Source: Ancylostoma caninum (Eukaryota > Nematoda > Chromadorea > Rhabditida > Ancylostomatidae). Taken from it: a stretch of DNA of 64,000 nt. Under the pieces are notes generated by a model, which did no database searches, had not been told where the DNA came from, and worked only from the letters and a program-made list of their open reading frames with translations. Below, piece after piece: positions 45,062-55,531 of the stretch. The stretch's first letter is position 1, and every line of letters starts with the position of its first letter. The position numbers were made by a program, and so were the translations under genes. Location of the stretch: the NCBI GenBank assembly GCA_037903475.1, contig JBAJFG010000364.1:352706-416705 (forward strand). Reading direction: 5' to 3'.

Positions 45062-46410
45062 TCATGACTTATAATAACGGGCTTAGTCTGTTTTCATGTC
45101 TGTCTGTATGTAAGTATGTATGTGTGTCAGACCGTTACGGAATTCTACGATTGGTCAGTGATCGAATTGTGAGATCATATAGAAAGCCTAGGAATGGGTG
45201 TGGTATGGTTGAGTGGGGTTGGGATGAGATCGAGGAGAAGGTTGGAGAATGTGCAACGGGTCCGTCAATGTAGTCAATACAGAAGGGCTGCGCCGGCGCC
45301 CAGAAGTGGGGGAGATGGATTCACAACTGTGATAAGGGCTGCGCCAGCGCCCAGAAGGGGGGGGGGGATGGGTTCACCACTGTGATAAGGGTGCGCCGGC
45401 ACCCAGATGTGGGGGAGATGGGTCCACCACTGTGATAAGGGTGCGCCGGCGCGCAGAAATGGGGGAGACGGGCCCACCACTGTGATGAGAGTGCGCCGGC
45501 TCCCAAAAGTGGTGGAGATGGGTCCACCACTGTGATAAGGGTGCGCCGGCACCCAGATGTGGGGGAGATGAGTCCACCACTGTGATAAGGGTCCACCACT
45601 GGGACAAGGGTGCGCCGGCGCCCAGAAGTGGGGGAGATGAGTCCACCACTGTGATAAGGTTGCGCCGGCGCGCAGAAGTGGGGGAGATGAGTCCACCACT
45701 GTGATAAGGGTCCACCACTGTGATAAGGGTGTGCAGGCGCCCAGAATTGGGGGAGACGGGTCCACCACTGTGATAAGGGTCCACCACTGTGATAAGGGTG
45801 CGCCCGCGCGCAGAAGTGGGGAGATGGGGCCACCACTGTGATAAGGGTGTGCCGGCGCCCAAAGGTGGGGAAACGCATTACGGTCCAGCGTTGTGATAAA
45901 GGCGCCCGCGTCCAGAAAAGGAAGTTCATCACGGCCTAGGTAAATTTTTCCATGAATGGTGCCCTGGCAACCGTTCCGGCTATTACTTCTATCTATGTGG
46001 CCTAGGTGCACGCTATTCCTATCCGTATTCCCCTTCTCATTCCAGTCCATTTGTATCTGAATCGACCCCACTCTTCAATCTGTTTTTATACATGGGCAGC
46101 CCCTTATCACTTGAGTTATTACAACAACCTGCTAAAGATAGATTATTTCAAGAGAGCATTTCCAGTGAATCGGCTACGTCCAATTAACAACGGCCACTAG
46201 GGCCAATCAAAAGAAATTACTTCTACCACGTGGAGGAAGGCTATCGCTCACGCAATCGAGAGCTTTCCAAAAGTCGATGAACTTACTCGGGAGGATACAG
46301 GATCTACAAAATGTCCACCTTTTTTTCTGCATCGTATGCGGAGTATGCGAGCGAAGCGGGCATCAGTAGAAGTCTGGAAGTCCGGCGTTAGCCGGACGGC
46401 CGGACTGGAA
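45062..46410 (+). mobile_element. Insertion 4 in LINE A: Helitron-like element with tandem repeats
   Basis: Starts TCATGACTTATAATAACGGG after host A. Near its right end is a perfect hairpin GTCCGGC-GTTA-GCCGGAC (46380-46397) followed by GGCCGGACTGG. Removing 45062-46410 restores the LINE frame as A/TT AAT ATG. A TC start, A/T target and terminal hairpin fit a Helitron, but the end reads CTGGAA rather than a clean CTRR. Confidence 0.6.
45285..45890. repeat. Minisatellite inside insertion 4
   Basis: Units built from GTGCGCCGGCGCCCAGAAGT, GGGGGAGATG and GTCCACCACTGTGATAAG, about 47-60 bp with variable doubling of the last block. It yields long spurious frames on the minus strand. Confidence 0.85.
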
Positions 46411-47866
46411 TTAATATGACCTTCCTACATGGCCAATTGCCAGCTGTATGGAAACAAGGTATTGTTACAGCAATTCCAAAGAAACCAACTGCAACTGATG
46501 TCAATGAGTTTCGACCTATTTGCATCAACGCAGTTCTGTGTAAAGTCGCTGAAAAAGTCGTTAAAACACGTCTTGATAATACTTGTCGAATACATTCGCT
46601 GATTCCCGATGAGCAATACGGCTTCATCCGTGGCTCATCAACCACGATTCAGCTGTTATCCTGTGACTTTCTGTGGAAAAAGGCTCTAGCAGAAAGAAAG
46701 AGAACTGATGTCATCTACTTTGATCTGTCAAAGGCGTTTGATAGACTGAACATCACGAAACTAATTGAGGAACTAACAAAACTTGGTGCGAAGTACAACA
46801 TTTTAGCATGGCTTTCATCATATCTCACTGGAAGAGGTTTCTCAGTTCGTTTCAATAACGCTTGTTCAAATGCTTACGAAATTTGTAGCGGAGTTCCGCA
46901 GGGTGGAGTCTTATCCCCAGTACTTTTCAACCTCTATACATGTGACCTTCCCACTCTGCTCAACGCAGACATAAGGATAAAATCTGCGATATACGCAGAT
47001 GACATTAAAATCTTTGGTGCTTTCTCTGAAAATGATAGCCACGGTGTCACAATGGCACTACAGTTGTCTATCAACAAACTTATGGAATGGGCCAAAGAGA
47101 ATAATATTGATGTCAATCTAGCCAAAACTTGCTGCCTTTCAACTGGAAAAAGATTGCTTCTGTAGACTACAACCATGGCAAAGTGACTATTCCTAACTCT
47201 GACACAGTTTGCGACCTGGGCATAATTCTTGGTGAAAATCTTGATCCACACCTTCATATCAAAAATAATGTTAGCATTGCTCTACAAAAACTTTTCCTCA
47301 TATTCCGCAATTTGAAATTTCTCTCTGCTAAGGCTTACATTAAGCTATATAAATCTTATGTCCTACCACATTTGGAATACGCAAGTCAAGTGTGGAATCC
47401 ATCTCGGAAAAACGACATTTTAGCTATAGAAAAAGTACAGAAAACTTTCACGAGAATTCTATTCTATAAAATGTTCCCTAATCACAACTACCCATCAGCT
47501 TTGCCATGTTATCAAATTAGACTAAAACGATTACATCTCAAATCCCTTTACTACCGACGCGTCGTTGCCGATTTGCTTCTTGCGTTCCGTATCTTGCGTC
47601 TAGAAACTAAACTGAGACCAAGCGACTCTTGGGTTTGGAGGCCTTGCACTGGTCGGAAAAGTGGGTTCAGATTTCATTATTCTCTCAGTAACTTCTCAAG
47701 GAATATCAAAAAATGTCCTTACGAGAAATCGTTTTTTGTAAGAACAGCTTCATGGTTTGAAAAATTCCCGCCCAAAATTATGTCCTCGGTCAGTATTTCT
47801 TCTTTTAAGAGCAGGTTGAGGAACTTTGACGTTCTAGCATTGCTTGATTTAGATGATTTCACATGA
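46411..47866 (+). pseudogene. LINE A reverse transcriptase, one frameshift
   Basis: Motifs in order: GIVTAIPKKP, EFRPICINAV, DEQYGFIRGSS, VIYFDLSKAFDRL (motif A), CSGVPQGGVLSPVLF (motif B), IYADDIKIFG (catalytic YADD), then thumb LEYASQVWNPS and RPCTGRKSGFRF. The frame shifts once near 47150, between AKTCCLSTGKR and VDYNHGKV. It ends at TGA 47864-47866. It shares its plan with the LINE at 29220-30863 but is clearly a different subfamily (for instance RRVVADLLLAFRILRLETKL against RRIFNDLVFCFKVLRMDCKL). Confidence 0.9.
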
Positions 47867-48691
47867 ATACGATGCTTCCGGAATACGGACATAAACAATT
47901 TCATCCGCCTCTGTTGAAAAAAATCTTTTCTCTCAAATATCACTTATCCGTAATACATTGTGTCAGTATAAGACTAACTCCACCACTATGTTCAGAACAA
48001 CTACCTTAGTCACTATCATTTCATTGAAACATCTGAAATGTAAATGATAGCATTCCCAAAGTTCTCCATTTTCTTTCTATTCTTTCTGTCACATGATACC
48101 ACCATGTACTGAGGAAAGTGTTGAGTCCAAATCAAAGGTATTTGAGTTGCTCTATTTCGTTTTGAAATCGATGAGTTCAGATCTCTATGAGAACATCTAC
48201 TTACCGTCAGCGTCTGAATCTATGTTACTGCTATCATCAAAGTCACGAGTCACAAATGTTCCTACAGCGCCCGCGGTACGTACCAGTTCAAAGAGGTTCT
48301 TGAGACACAGAACCCGCCACGGAGCGTGCTTGATAGGTCAACACATTGTTGACTTCAGACATAATGAAATAACTGATAACAATTACGTGCTCCCTACAGC
48401 GCCCGTGGTACGTACTAGTCCAAAGAGGCTCTTGAAATACAGAACCCGCCGTGGAGCGTGCTTGCTAGGTAGTCACACAACTGATTACTGCTAACATACC
48501 GGAAGAAGAAATTGATAACGCTTGTCAGCATGTCGTAGTAAAACATGGGTATTTTAACAAATACTGAGAAGACCTCATACCTGTTTCTTTGCATGTGCTC
48601 AACACTTTTCTCGCCTATATTCTCTATTGGTCATGTAAACTGTCATCGGTATCGAGCACACCATATGTGATGTAATAAATAAATAAATAAT
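47867..48691 (+). other. LINE A 3' untranslated region and tail
   Basis: Non-coding by position. It includes a 100-120-bp direct duplication at about 48260-48480 (CTACAGCGCCCGNGGTACGT and GGAGCGTGCTTG in both halves) and ends in (AATA)n. Confidence 0.6.
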
Positions 48692-49758
48692 AGGATGTTT
48701 GAGGCGGATATAAACGAAGCATCAATTCATCTTTTGCTGATTTTTTTCAGAGCGAAACGATCATTCGACAGCAAATGGCGCTATACTTTTGACACAAAGA
48801 ATTTCTGACTTCCTGTCTTCAAAAAATTGTAAAAATTCCGTGAGTCGATATTATTGACTGAAACTGAGTATCTCATGACTTCTTGATCCATTGAATCGAG
48901 TAAGCAAAAAACCAGTCCGATTAGCATAATTTAAATTCGTTATCCGCAAAAATTAGGGTGTCTCTATACTTTTGACACATGCTGTATTAGTTCGTTGAAA
49001 AAGCTCCTGCCCTTTTTTTTCCAAAAATTCGTTTATGTTCCTTTCGTCTTCCTGTTTTTTAAGAGGTCTTACCTAAGTTTCGAAAATGGGAAATAGAAGC
49101 ATCAGCAGCTAGAAAAAATATTCATTTGTGTCAGAGTGGTGCTGCTCAGAACGTTTACTTTTGTATGGGCAGTATGCTGCAGCAGACAAGACCGTTCGAG
49201 GTTGCCATTTGAGAGCCTGATAAATTTCATGAAGCTTCCTATTCTTTGACTCTTGAAGTTTGGGCGGAGAATGTGGGATTTCTGTTAATTTTTCTTAGTT
49301 CATTGGAGCTGTGTTCATCAATGTGTTAAATCACCAAGACTAGGAGTTCTTGACGAATCATTCAGAAGACTTTATTGTCATCGACAAGTCGGTCACACAA
49401 TGTAATGTATATCTTAGCACATGACTAAGTACTTTTCGATAAATTCATCTAATTCTTTCTTCGCGTTATCGACGAAGTTTTCCAACTGAAAGTAATAAAA
49501 CTACACTTCAATAGAGTTTAAGACATTTTTGTGCAGCTTTTTTTCTGTAGGAATCTTCCAACACATTATAATAGTCTAAAACCTTTATGGGTAGAATCGC
49601 GAACTCAGCCGCGCGGGCGCATAGCGGCTGGACCTTGATGGTTGAACTTAGCCACCATTCTGCTGTTTTCACCTTGGATCCGTGCTTTTCATTACGGTTC
49701 TTGAATATACAACGTTTTTCTTCATTCTGTTGCCATTATGAATCGTTGTATTGACTGA
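48692..49758. other. Unassigned sequence with Tc1-like end remnant
   Basis: GGCGCTATACTTTTGACACA at about 48778 and TCTATACTTTTGACACATGC at about 48962 are repeated in direct orientation and look like mariner/Tc1-type termini. No matching inverted partner or transposase was found. The rest shows no supported gene. Confidence 0.35.
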
Positions 49759-50370
49759 CTAGCGCCCCAATGGGTCACCAGAAATTGGGGTGGTGCAGCT
49801 AACCGAGTTATGTGCAAAGGTTTCGCGCCTATGAAATCCTTAGGAAATTGAAACAGAAGCGAAAATAGTAATTAATTAAGTTTGAATACGAGATTCTCCT
49901 TATGAGTTGCGTGTATTCTAAAAGTGTCTTGCTCGAGCACTCTTCATCACACATCAACATATAAATCCACTTTCCGATGAAATGATACATCCCCCGTTTG
50001 TTGTCGCACCACCTTTTTTTGTGTTTGTTGTTTGTTGTCTTAAACGCCCATGGACCTATCATGGCTAGTCACAGAAGAGAGGTGGACGAGTTCTACACTC
50101 ACAATACTGTCACGGCGCACACGTGCGGCCAGGTCCGCGGTCCTACCGATGAATTTTGTAGACTGTACGAGCCACAGTGGGCGTCAATGCCGGTGGCCCA
50201 TCGCGACCTCTAGAAGGATGCCGCGAAACCGCGCAGAGTGCACCGGGATCGGCATCGTTTGCCGCCGAAATGCTACTCCTGGTCGCTTTTCTTCGCGATT
50301 CGCTCGAAAACCTAGAGATCGGGTAGAAAAGTTGCTATAAATAGCATATCAGCAGCAGAAGACATCAGTT
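49759..50370 (-). mobile_element. Divergent Helitron-like element, copy D
   Basis: CTAGCGCCCC following TGA and the next ~170 bp align with the hairpin end of copies A-C, including the TATGAGTTGNGTNT stretch. There is no 60-bp minisatellite. The other end is not recognisable, so the right limit is approximate. Confidence 0.45.
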
Positions 50371-50626
50371 GTGGAGTGGCGCGTGAGGCGCGGTTGCGCT
50401 ACATAGTCCTCGAGGCCACGGATTGGCCACCGCCATTGACGTCCACTGTATAACAAAATCTTCAGAAAAGTTTAGATGGCTTCTATAGAAGGAACGTTTT
50501 TGCGGAAATTCTACGAGACTTCCTCGAAATGTGTTCTTGCGCTAATTCCCCCTGCTTTAGCAGCTAGCTGATACGAAGCAGTCCACAGATTAAGGATGAG
50601 GCTTAGGTGTTATGTTTGCAATAAAT

Positions 50627-51253
50627 TCAAATTAATATTTGGCGCACCTCTTCACAGACTATGTCTGTTGGTTTGTATTCGACAGTAACCTTCCCCGACA
50701 TCTCCTGTGGGATGGGTTTCCCAAAACGTTCGAAGGCTATTTCTTGTTTTTTCGCATAAAGGCCAAGCTGGAAATTATGTACCATCGTCCTGCTCTAAAG
50801 TGCCAAGATCTTCTTTACCCATACCTCATTGTCAAAGTCATTGACGTACTTCTTAATTTCGTACTGATCGGAAGACCATGCTCCCTTGAGTTTAAATATG
50901 ACTATCCCCCGCGTTGTAGGTAGTTTTGTGGTTGTGAAAGGGGTTGCGGGAGGTGGTGGTCTAGTAGCAGGAAGTGGATGTAATAGAAATAGTTTTGGAA
51001 AGCCAGGAAGTGGATGTGATTGAAATGGTGGTCTAGTAGCAGGAAGTGGATGTAATAGAAGTAGTTGCTGAAAGCCAGGAAGTGGATCTGATCGAAATGA
51101 TTGGTGAAAGCCAGGAAGTGGATGTGATTGAAATGGTTGCTGACACCATGCCTGAAAAAGCTAGTATAGTAATTAATTAAGTACTTTTGTACGTTTTGTA
51201 GAACTCACCGGTGCGGTGCTGATGACAGCTAAGAGGAAAATAACTGTTGTCAT
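50627..51253 (-). CDS. Small secreted protein with LPGF/HPLP repeats; in-frame TAG or 30-nt intron
   Basis: Exon 1 (51253-51209) is a signal peptide, MTTVIFLLAVISTAP, then GT. Exon 2 starts after TTTTTCAG at 51151. It encodes repeats of QSHPLPGF, RSDPLPGF and LLHPLPATRPP, a Pro/Thr linker, then a non-repeat region (IVIFKLKGAWSSDQYEIKKY). At 50797-50795 the frame meets TAG. The same frame stays open beyond it for 55 codons (HNFQLGLYAKKQEIAFERFG) to TGA at 50629-50627. Either a 30-nt intron (50824-50795, GTATGG...TTTAG) joins the parts into 179 aa, or the protein ends at 134 aa, or the stop is a mutation. I do not recognise the family; the C-terminal part looks like a small globular domain. The signal peptide indicates export. 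Confidence 0.7.
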
Positions 51254-52190
51254 TTCGCTGTTCAACACTGTTTCTGTCTATCTGGACACACTTTTAAACG
51301 CAAGGGAACCATTTGCACTGCGTGCTATTCTTTCTATTATTAACCTTATGATCAAGGCGGAATCGCAATTATAAATTAGCCCATTCCCCCGATGCATCAC
51401 AAAGTAGCACATCATTTTGAAGGGAATTCAACTATATCGAATCTTTGATGTGATCATCAACACTTTTGTTGTTTCGAGGCGATGAATTACGCCTGAAGGA
51501 AGTCTGACATTCGTTACACTCTGAATATGTATTATAGCGATTCCTAACGTCCCCGCTAATCAATCCATACATCTCTTCAGCAATATTAATGTGATCAATA
51601 TGCATCATTGTTTCAATGTTTCAATCAATGACTCATCCCCCAGAATGTTGCACTTTTTGCTGCGCTGGTAGTCTTCTTCTGAGGTGCAGCTGCACTTCAA
51701 AAGCTGTTAACTCCACAGAAGCTACTGCTGCAGCTGCGCGAGGCGCAGCTCCACTGTAAACCGTTACGACATATTGTTTTTGCATGATTCATTTTATTTG
51801 TTGGTCCATGTATTTCTTTATTCTTATTTTTTTTATCTCAGAAAGGGAATTTCATATCCATGGCACGTGCCTTGTTTCTGTTACTGTTAGTTAAGGATAA
51901 AGTTTAATCACCCAAGTTTGAGGTCTTGCTACGTGGCTGTCACTACCCAAATCAAGAGTCCCGCGTATCAACCGAGCAAGCAACCCCAGCAAACGATATG
52001 TTCGGTGCATAGGCTGACTTCGCTGTGGGTTATTCCGTTCTTGCACGACCGCTTGTGTTTGCATGAGAAGTGACGTCCCGCACGAGGTGCACATCAGGAC
52101 TGTCTCACATTGCACAGTAGGACTGAACTAGGACTTAACGAGGACTCCTAAGATTCAACTGTCAGGATCTCATCTCGGGAACCTAACGAA
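51254..52190. other. Upstream region of the LPGF gene and flank
   Basis: No gene supported. It should contain the promoter of the minus-strand secreted protein gene; no defined motif was identified. Confidence 0.4.
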
Positions 52191-52720
52191 ATGACGACAC
52201 GACTCAGTGGAAAACAGGCATGGCTGCCACGAATGGGCACCGCAGTCGAGGAAATTCTGCAGAAGTACTCCGACCTGCGTACCAGTCCAGGCTCCAATAT
52301 CCTGGAGCCGGACTTGCTTTGCAAAATCCGCCACGCATATAAGGAAATGGAAATGAAAATGGAAGAGCTAGTCAGACCTCTGGACAGTTTCATTGACGCA
52401 GACGACAGATTGAGAAAATGAAGTACTTGCTGGAAGCTCTCCAAGGCCCAGCAAAGCATGCAGTAAAAGATTTGCAAATAACTGCTGACAATTACGATGT
52501 CGCATACAAATCCTCAAGAGGAGATACGATAACACAAATGCGGTCGTAGCCCAACTTCTCCAGAACCTTCATGACCTGCAGCCGAGAAGCAGTAAGATCG
52601 TGAAAGGCAGAGCAGGACAGAATTCTCCTAATCATTTCCCAACAGAAGCAAAAAGGAGAAAATACGAACACGTAACATAGCGACGTACAATTTTGGCGAA
52701 GTTTATGGACAAGGTGCAAC
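52191..52720 (+). pseudogene. BEL/Pao-type LTR retroelement gag remnant
   Basis: 52191-52421 encodes a helical gag-like N-terminus (KIRHAYKEMEMKMEELVRPL, SFIDADDRLRK). After a frameshift comes LLEALQGPAKHAVKDLQ, ITADNYDVA, followed by further frame changes. The pattern L-L-x-L-x-G-x-A then a L-x-x-x-x-x-NY step is typical of BEL/Pao gag. No protease, reverse transcriptase or LTR pair was found, so it is a short decayed piece. Confidence 0.5.
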
Positions 52721-53212
52721 GATCCATGTTGAAAATGAATGCGAATCTTGCCAGTGATGAATGGACGACACTGAGCTTGCTCTCAAATCTCGAGGAATTT
52801 TTCGACATGAGAGATCAAATAAAATGTTTTGTTCGGAAAATTTTGAGCTTTTGTTTATTTATTCGATACGCTGTTGTAAGACAGACGTGGAAAACTTATA
52901 TTTACATCACATTCAGACAAAACCTGACCATAAGATCAGAGACTTAGTGCCTGGGTATGGATTTAGTCATTCTCCGTTTGGAAGAGGCCAAGGATCCGGT
53001 GAATGTAGTGGTCTTTTTCAAGCGAATATATGCAGAACCAGCTCTAACAGTAAAGAAATTAGCTCTGACCCGGTTTTAGGTCATGAGTAGGAAATTTTTG
53101 TTTCTCCACCACGGGTGATTGATTGTACTTAGGTGAAAAATAGTGAAAAATTAGCTCCGGACAATCCATTCAATAGCTTATGTACCATACAAACATCAAA
53201 AAGTTCCCGCTT

Positions 53213-55160
53213 CTACTCAAGGTTAGATATCTTGAAGTGCTTGTTCCTGTTTCTTGCACTGGGAATCCTAGAGTGGAGAGGAACTCTTCCTGTGAAATCA
53301 TTCTGAATTCTCTCTAATTTTGCAATCTCTCTTTTCCTATGAGGAGGAAAGACCACAGTTGCGCCTTCTACAAGAGGTCGAACATGAATTTTGTAGGCCT
53401 TAAGGAGCACTTTGCTATCTTTCGTAGTGAAAGCTTTGAATATTTGATATGTACGATTGCATGCTTTCCTGAACAAATCCTTGGAGTGTAATGTGAAATC
53501 GAGCTTGTTATTGTAGAAAAAACCTGGATCTTTTATGTCCCCGATAGTACTGATTGAGTGCATCGACATTTTATTGTCAGTGGTCAACGTGGAAGATCCA
53601 AGCTTCATATGAAAAGTTTGATTTCTTTACAAATTTTTGTGTCATCGGCATATTGCTTGCATGAAACGCCTTTATCTTCTAGAGTATCTGCTATATCAGC
53701 AAAGAAAAGATTGAAAAGAATAGGTGAAAGAACACCTCCTTGAGGCACTCTGCTTTGGATTTCGAAAACATTCGAGAATGTTGAGTTTATACGAACCTGA
53801 AAGGTGCCAACGCTAATCAATTCTTCCAGCCATTTGCAGATGTTTTCGTGAAAGCCCATCCTTCTGATTTTGTAAATGAGCTTCTTGTGGCTCATCCTAT
53901 CAGAAGCTTTCGCAAATTCAAAGCATTTGACATCTACAGACTTTTCTGTCCATCATTAGGATTCAATCATTGAGAGATTCCAACATATTCGTAGTCACTG
54001 ATTTACCACTAGCAAATCCATGTTGAGATCTCGGAATCAAAACATTTTCGTCAATATGTTTGAGCATATGAGATTTCAGAATCTTTTCAAAAAGCCGACT
54101 AAAAATTGATGTGATACTCATAGGTCTATAGTACTTTGGATCCGAGGAAGGAGATTTTTTCAGGAGTGGCATCACGTATGAATGTTTCCAAAGCCTTGGG
54201 ATTTCAGTGGACATCATTGATTGATTGAAAATATATGAGAGAGGATATACAATAGTATGCGCTATATTTTTGATGAATATGAAGGGAATCCAATCAGGTG
54301 TGAGTGGGTAGGAGCTGGGCCATTTGATAAATTTAAGTTGCATCAAAATATGGAAAATCTCTCTGATTGGATTCAGACTCAGTATTGAAAACAGGAGGAA
54401 TCCTATTATCTCCAATAAAGACGGTGCAAAATTCATTTGCCAAGGTATTTGCCCTGTCGCCATCACTGAGTAGGATTTCTCCATTAAGTTTCAAATCCGA
54501 AAAGTGAAATTTCGTTCCCAATCTGCATTTCATATACTTGTAGAAACACTGCTCATGTTCAGAGTCAACAATCTTTTTTTCTATGTTTTTGTTGTAGTTG
54601 TTAGTCTGATTAGCAAATTTCTGTGAGAATGATTTGTATTCTGTGCAATCGCCACTTAATTTGGCATAGTGTAAAAGACAGTGTTTATGTTCCAGCATGT
54701 TTCGAAGGTAACGAGGAAGGTTGGATTTTCTAGGAAACACATGTTTCCAAGGAACGAATTGGTCAATAACCAAGAACATACAGTATTTGTCATCAACCGA
54801 AGAAACCGACCCAAAGGAGCCGTCCAATGAAACCTTAAAAAGATAGTTATTGATAGCAGAGTAATCACATTGGTTGAATAATCTTTTAAAGATTGGCGTT
54901 TGTTCAATACCGAATCCATGGATCTCAAAGGATATGCTCAAATGGTCACTCCCACCGATTGGTGGGTTCGCAGAGAATCTACCAAACAATTCCGGACAAT
55001 TTGAGAATAGCAAGTCCAAAAATTTGGGTTCCCTTGTTGGTTCCAGCACATACTGCTAGAAATCATGACAGTTAAGTATCTCAGAAAAACAATCAAAAAA
55101 CTGGGTTTGATCACTTGATCATTCACTTGATTTCTGGTAAGTTAAAGTCACCTACAACGA
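53213..55160 (-). pseudogene. Decayed LINE: endonuclease C-terminus and reverse transcriptase
   Basis: Reading down the minus strand: GDFNLPEI near 55150, then FLDLLFSNCPELFGRF and GGSDHLSISFEI (end of the endonuclease), a linker to about 54350, PLLKKSPSSDPKYYRPMSIT, RSQHGFASGKS, SRVPQGGVLSPILFNLFFAD (motif B) and CKQYADDTKIC (YADD). The thumb ends near 53213 (VRPLVEGATVVFPPHRKREI). There are several frameshifts and stops. It differs clearly from the other two LINE families here (YADDTKI against YADDIKV/I). The 5' end is truncated. Confidence 0.85.
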
Positions 55161-55284
55161 TGTTATACAATACATATTTGTAATATTTATTGTACATATA
55201 TTGTTATACAATACAATATATAATTCTGATGCAAAATTTTGTACCTTTTTTGGAAGTGATAGAGGTAGGAATCTTTTTCCATGC

Positions 55285-55531
55285 TCACAGGTTCCGGGAC
55301 GGCGAACGCAGGCCGAACGCAGGCCGAACACGTTTCAACAGCAGTTACACCGCGAGCTGAAAGCTTATTTTGGCGCCCCACGAGCTGCGTTCGCCCCTAG
55401 AAGGCTGTGTTTTGGCGGCGATGAACTGGTTTGCATGTCTCAAACCTAGAATCGCAGCTCAATCTGGACACAGGGCTGTGTCCGTACTGCAAACTTGGGT
55501 AGGTGGATGCTTACCCGAGCTCATCCAAAAA
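55285..55531 (+). repeat. Dispersed repeat, copy 2
   Basis: The same ~250-bp unit as 35310-35556, beginning near GGTTCCGGGACGGCGAACGC. Confidence 0.65.

Larger units (their letters stand above)
36055..48691 (+). mobile_element. LINE A: near full-length non-LTR retrotransposon split by four insertions
   Basis: Pieces in order: ORF1 36055-36097 and 37866-38506; endonuclease 38503-39029 and 43894-44447; linker 44748-45061; reverse transcriptase 46411-47866; 3' untranslated region to an (AATA)n tail at 48674-48691. The gaps are insertions 36098-37863, 39030-43893, 44448-44747 and 45062-46410. Three of the four removals restore the frame exactly. The total is about 4.4 kb of LINE in 12.6 kb of DNA. 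The 5' untranslated region probably reaches left of 36055. The insertions, plus one frameshift in the reverse transcriptase, make it dead. Confidence 0.85.

Noticed and set aside
44435..45273. Arginine/alanine-rich frames
   Set aside because: They arise from the GC-rich foldback MITE (44448-44747) read through on either strand and joined to LINE sequence.
45274..46071. 265-codon minus-strand frame with HSGGPISP-type repeats
   Set aside because: Minisatellite within the Helitron-like insertion 4.
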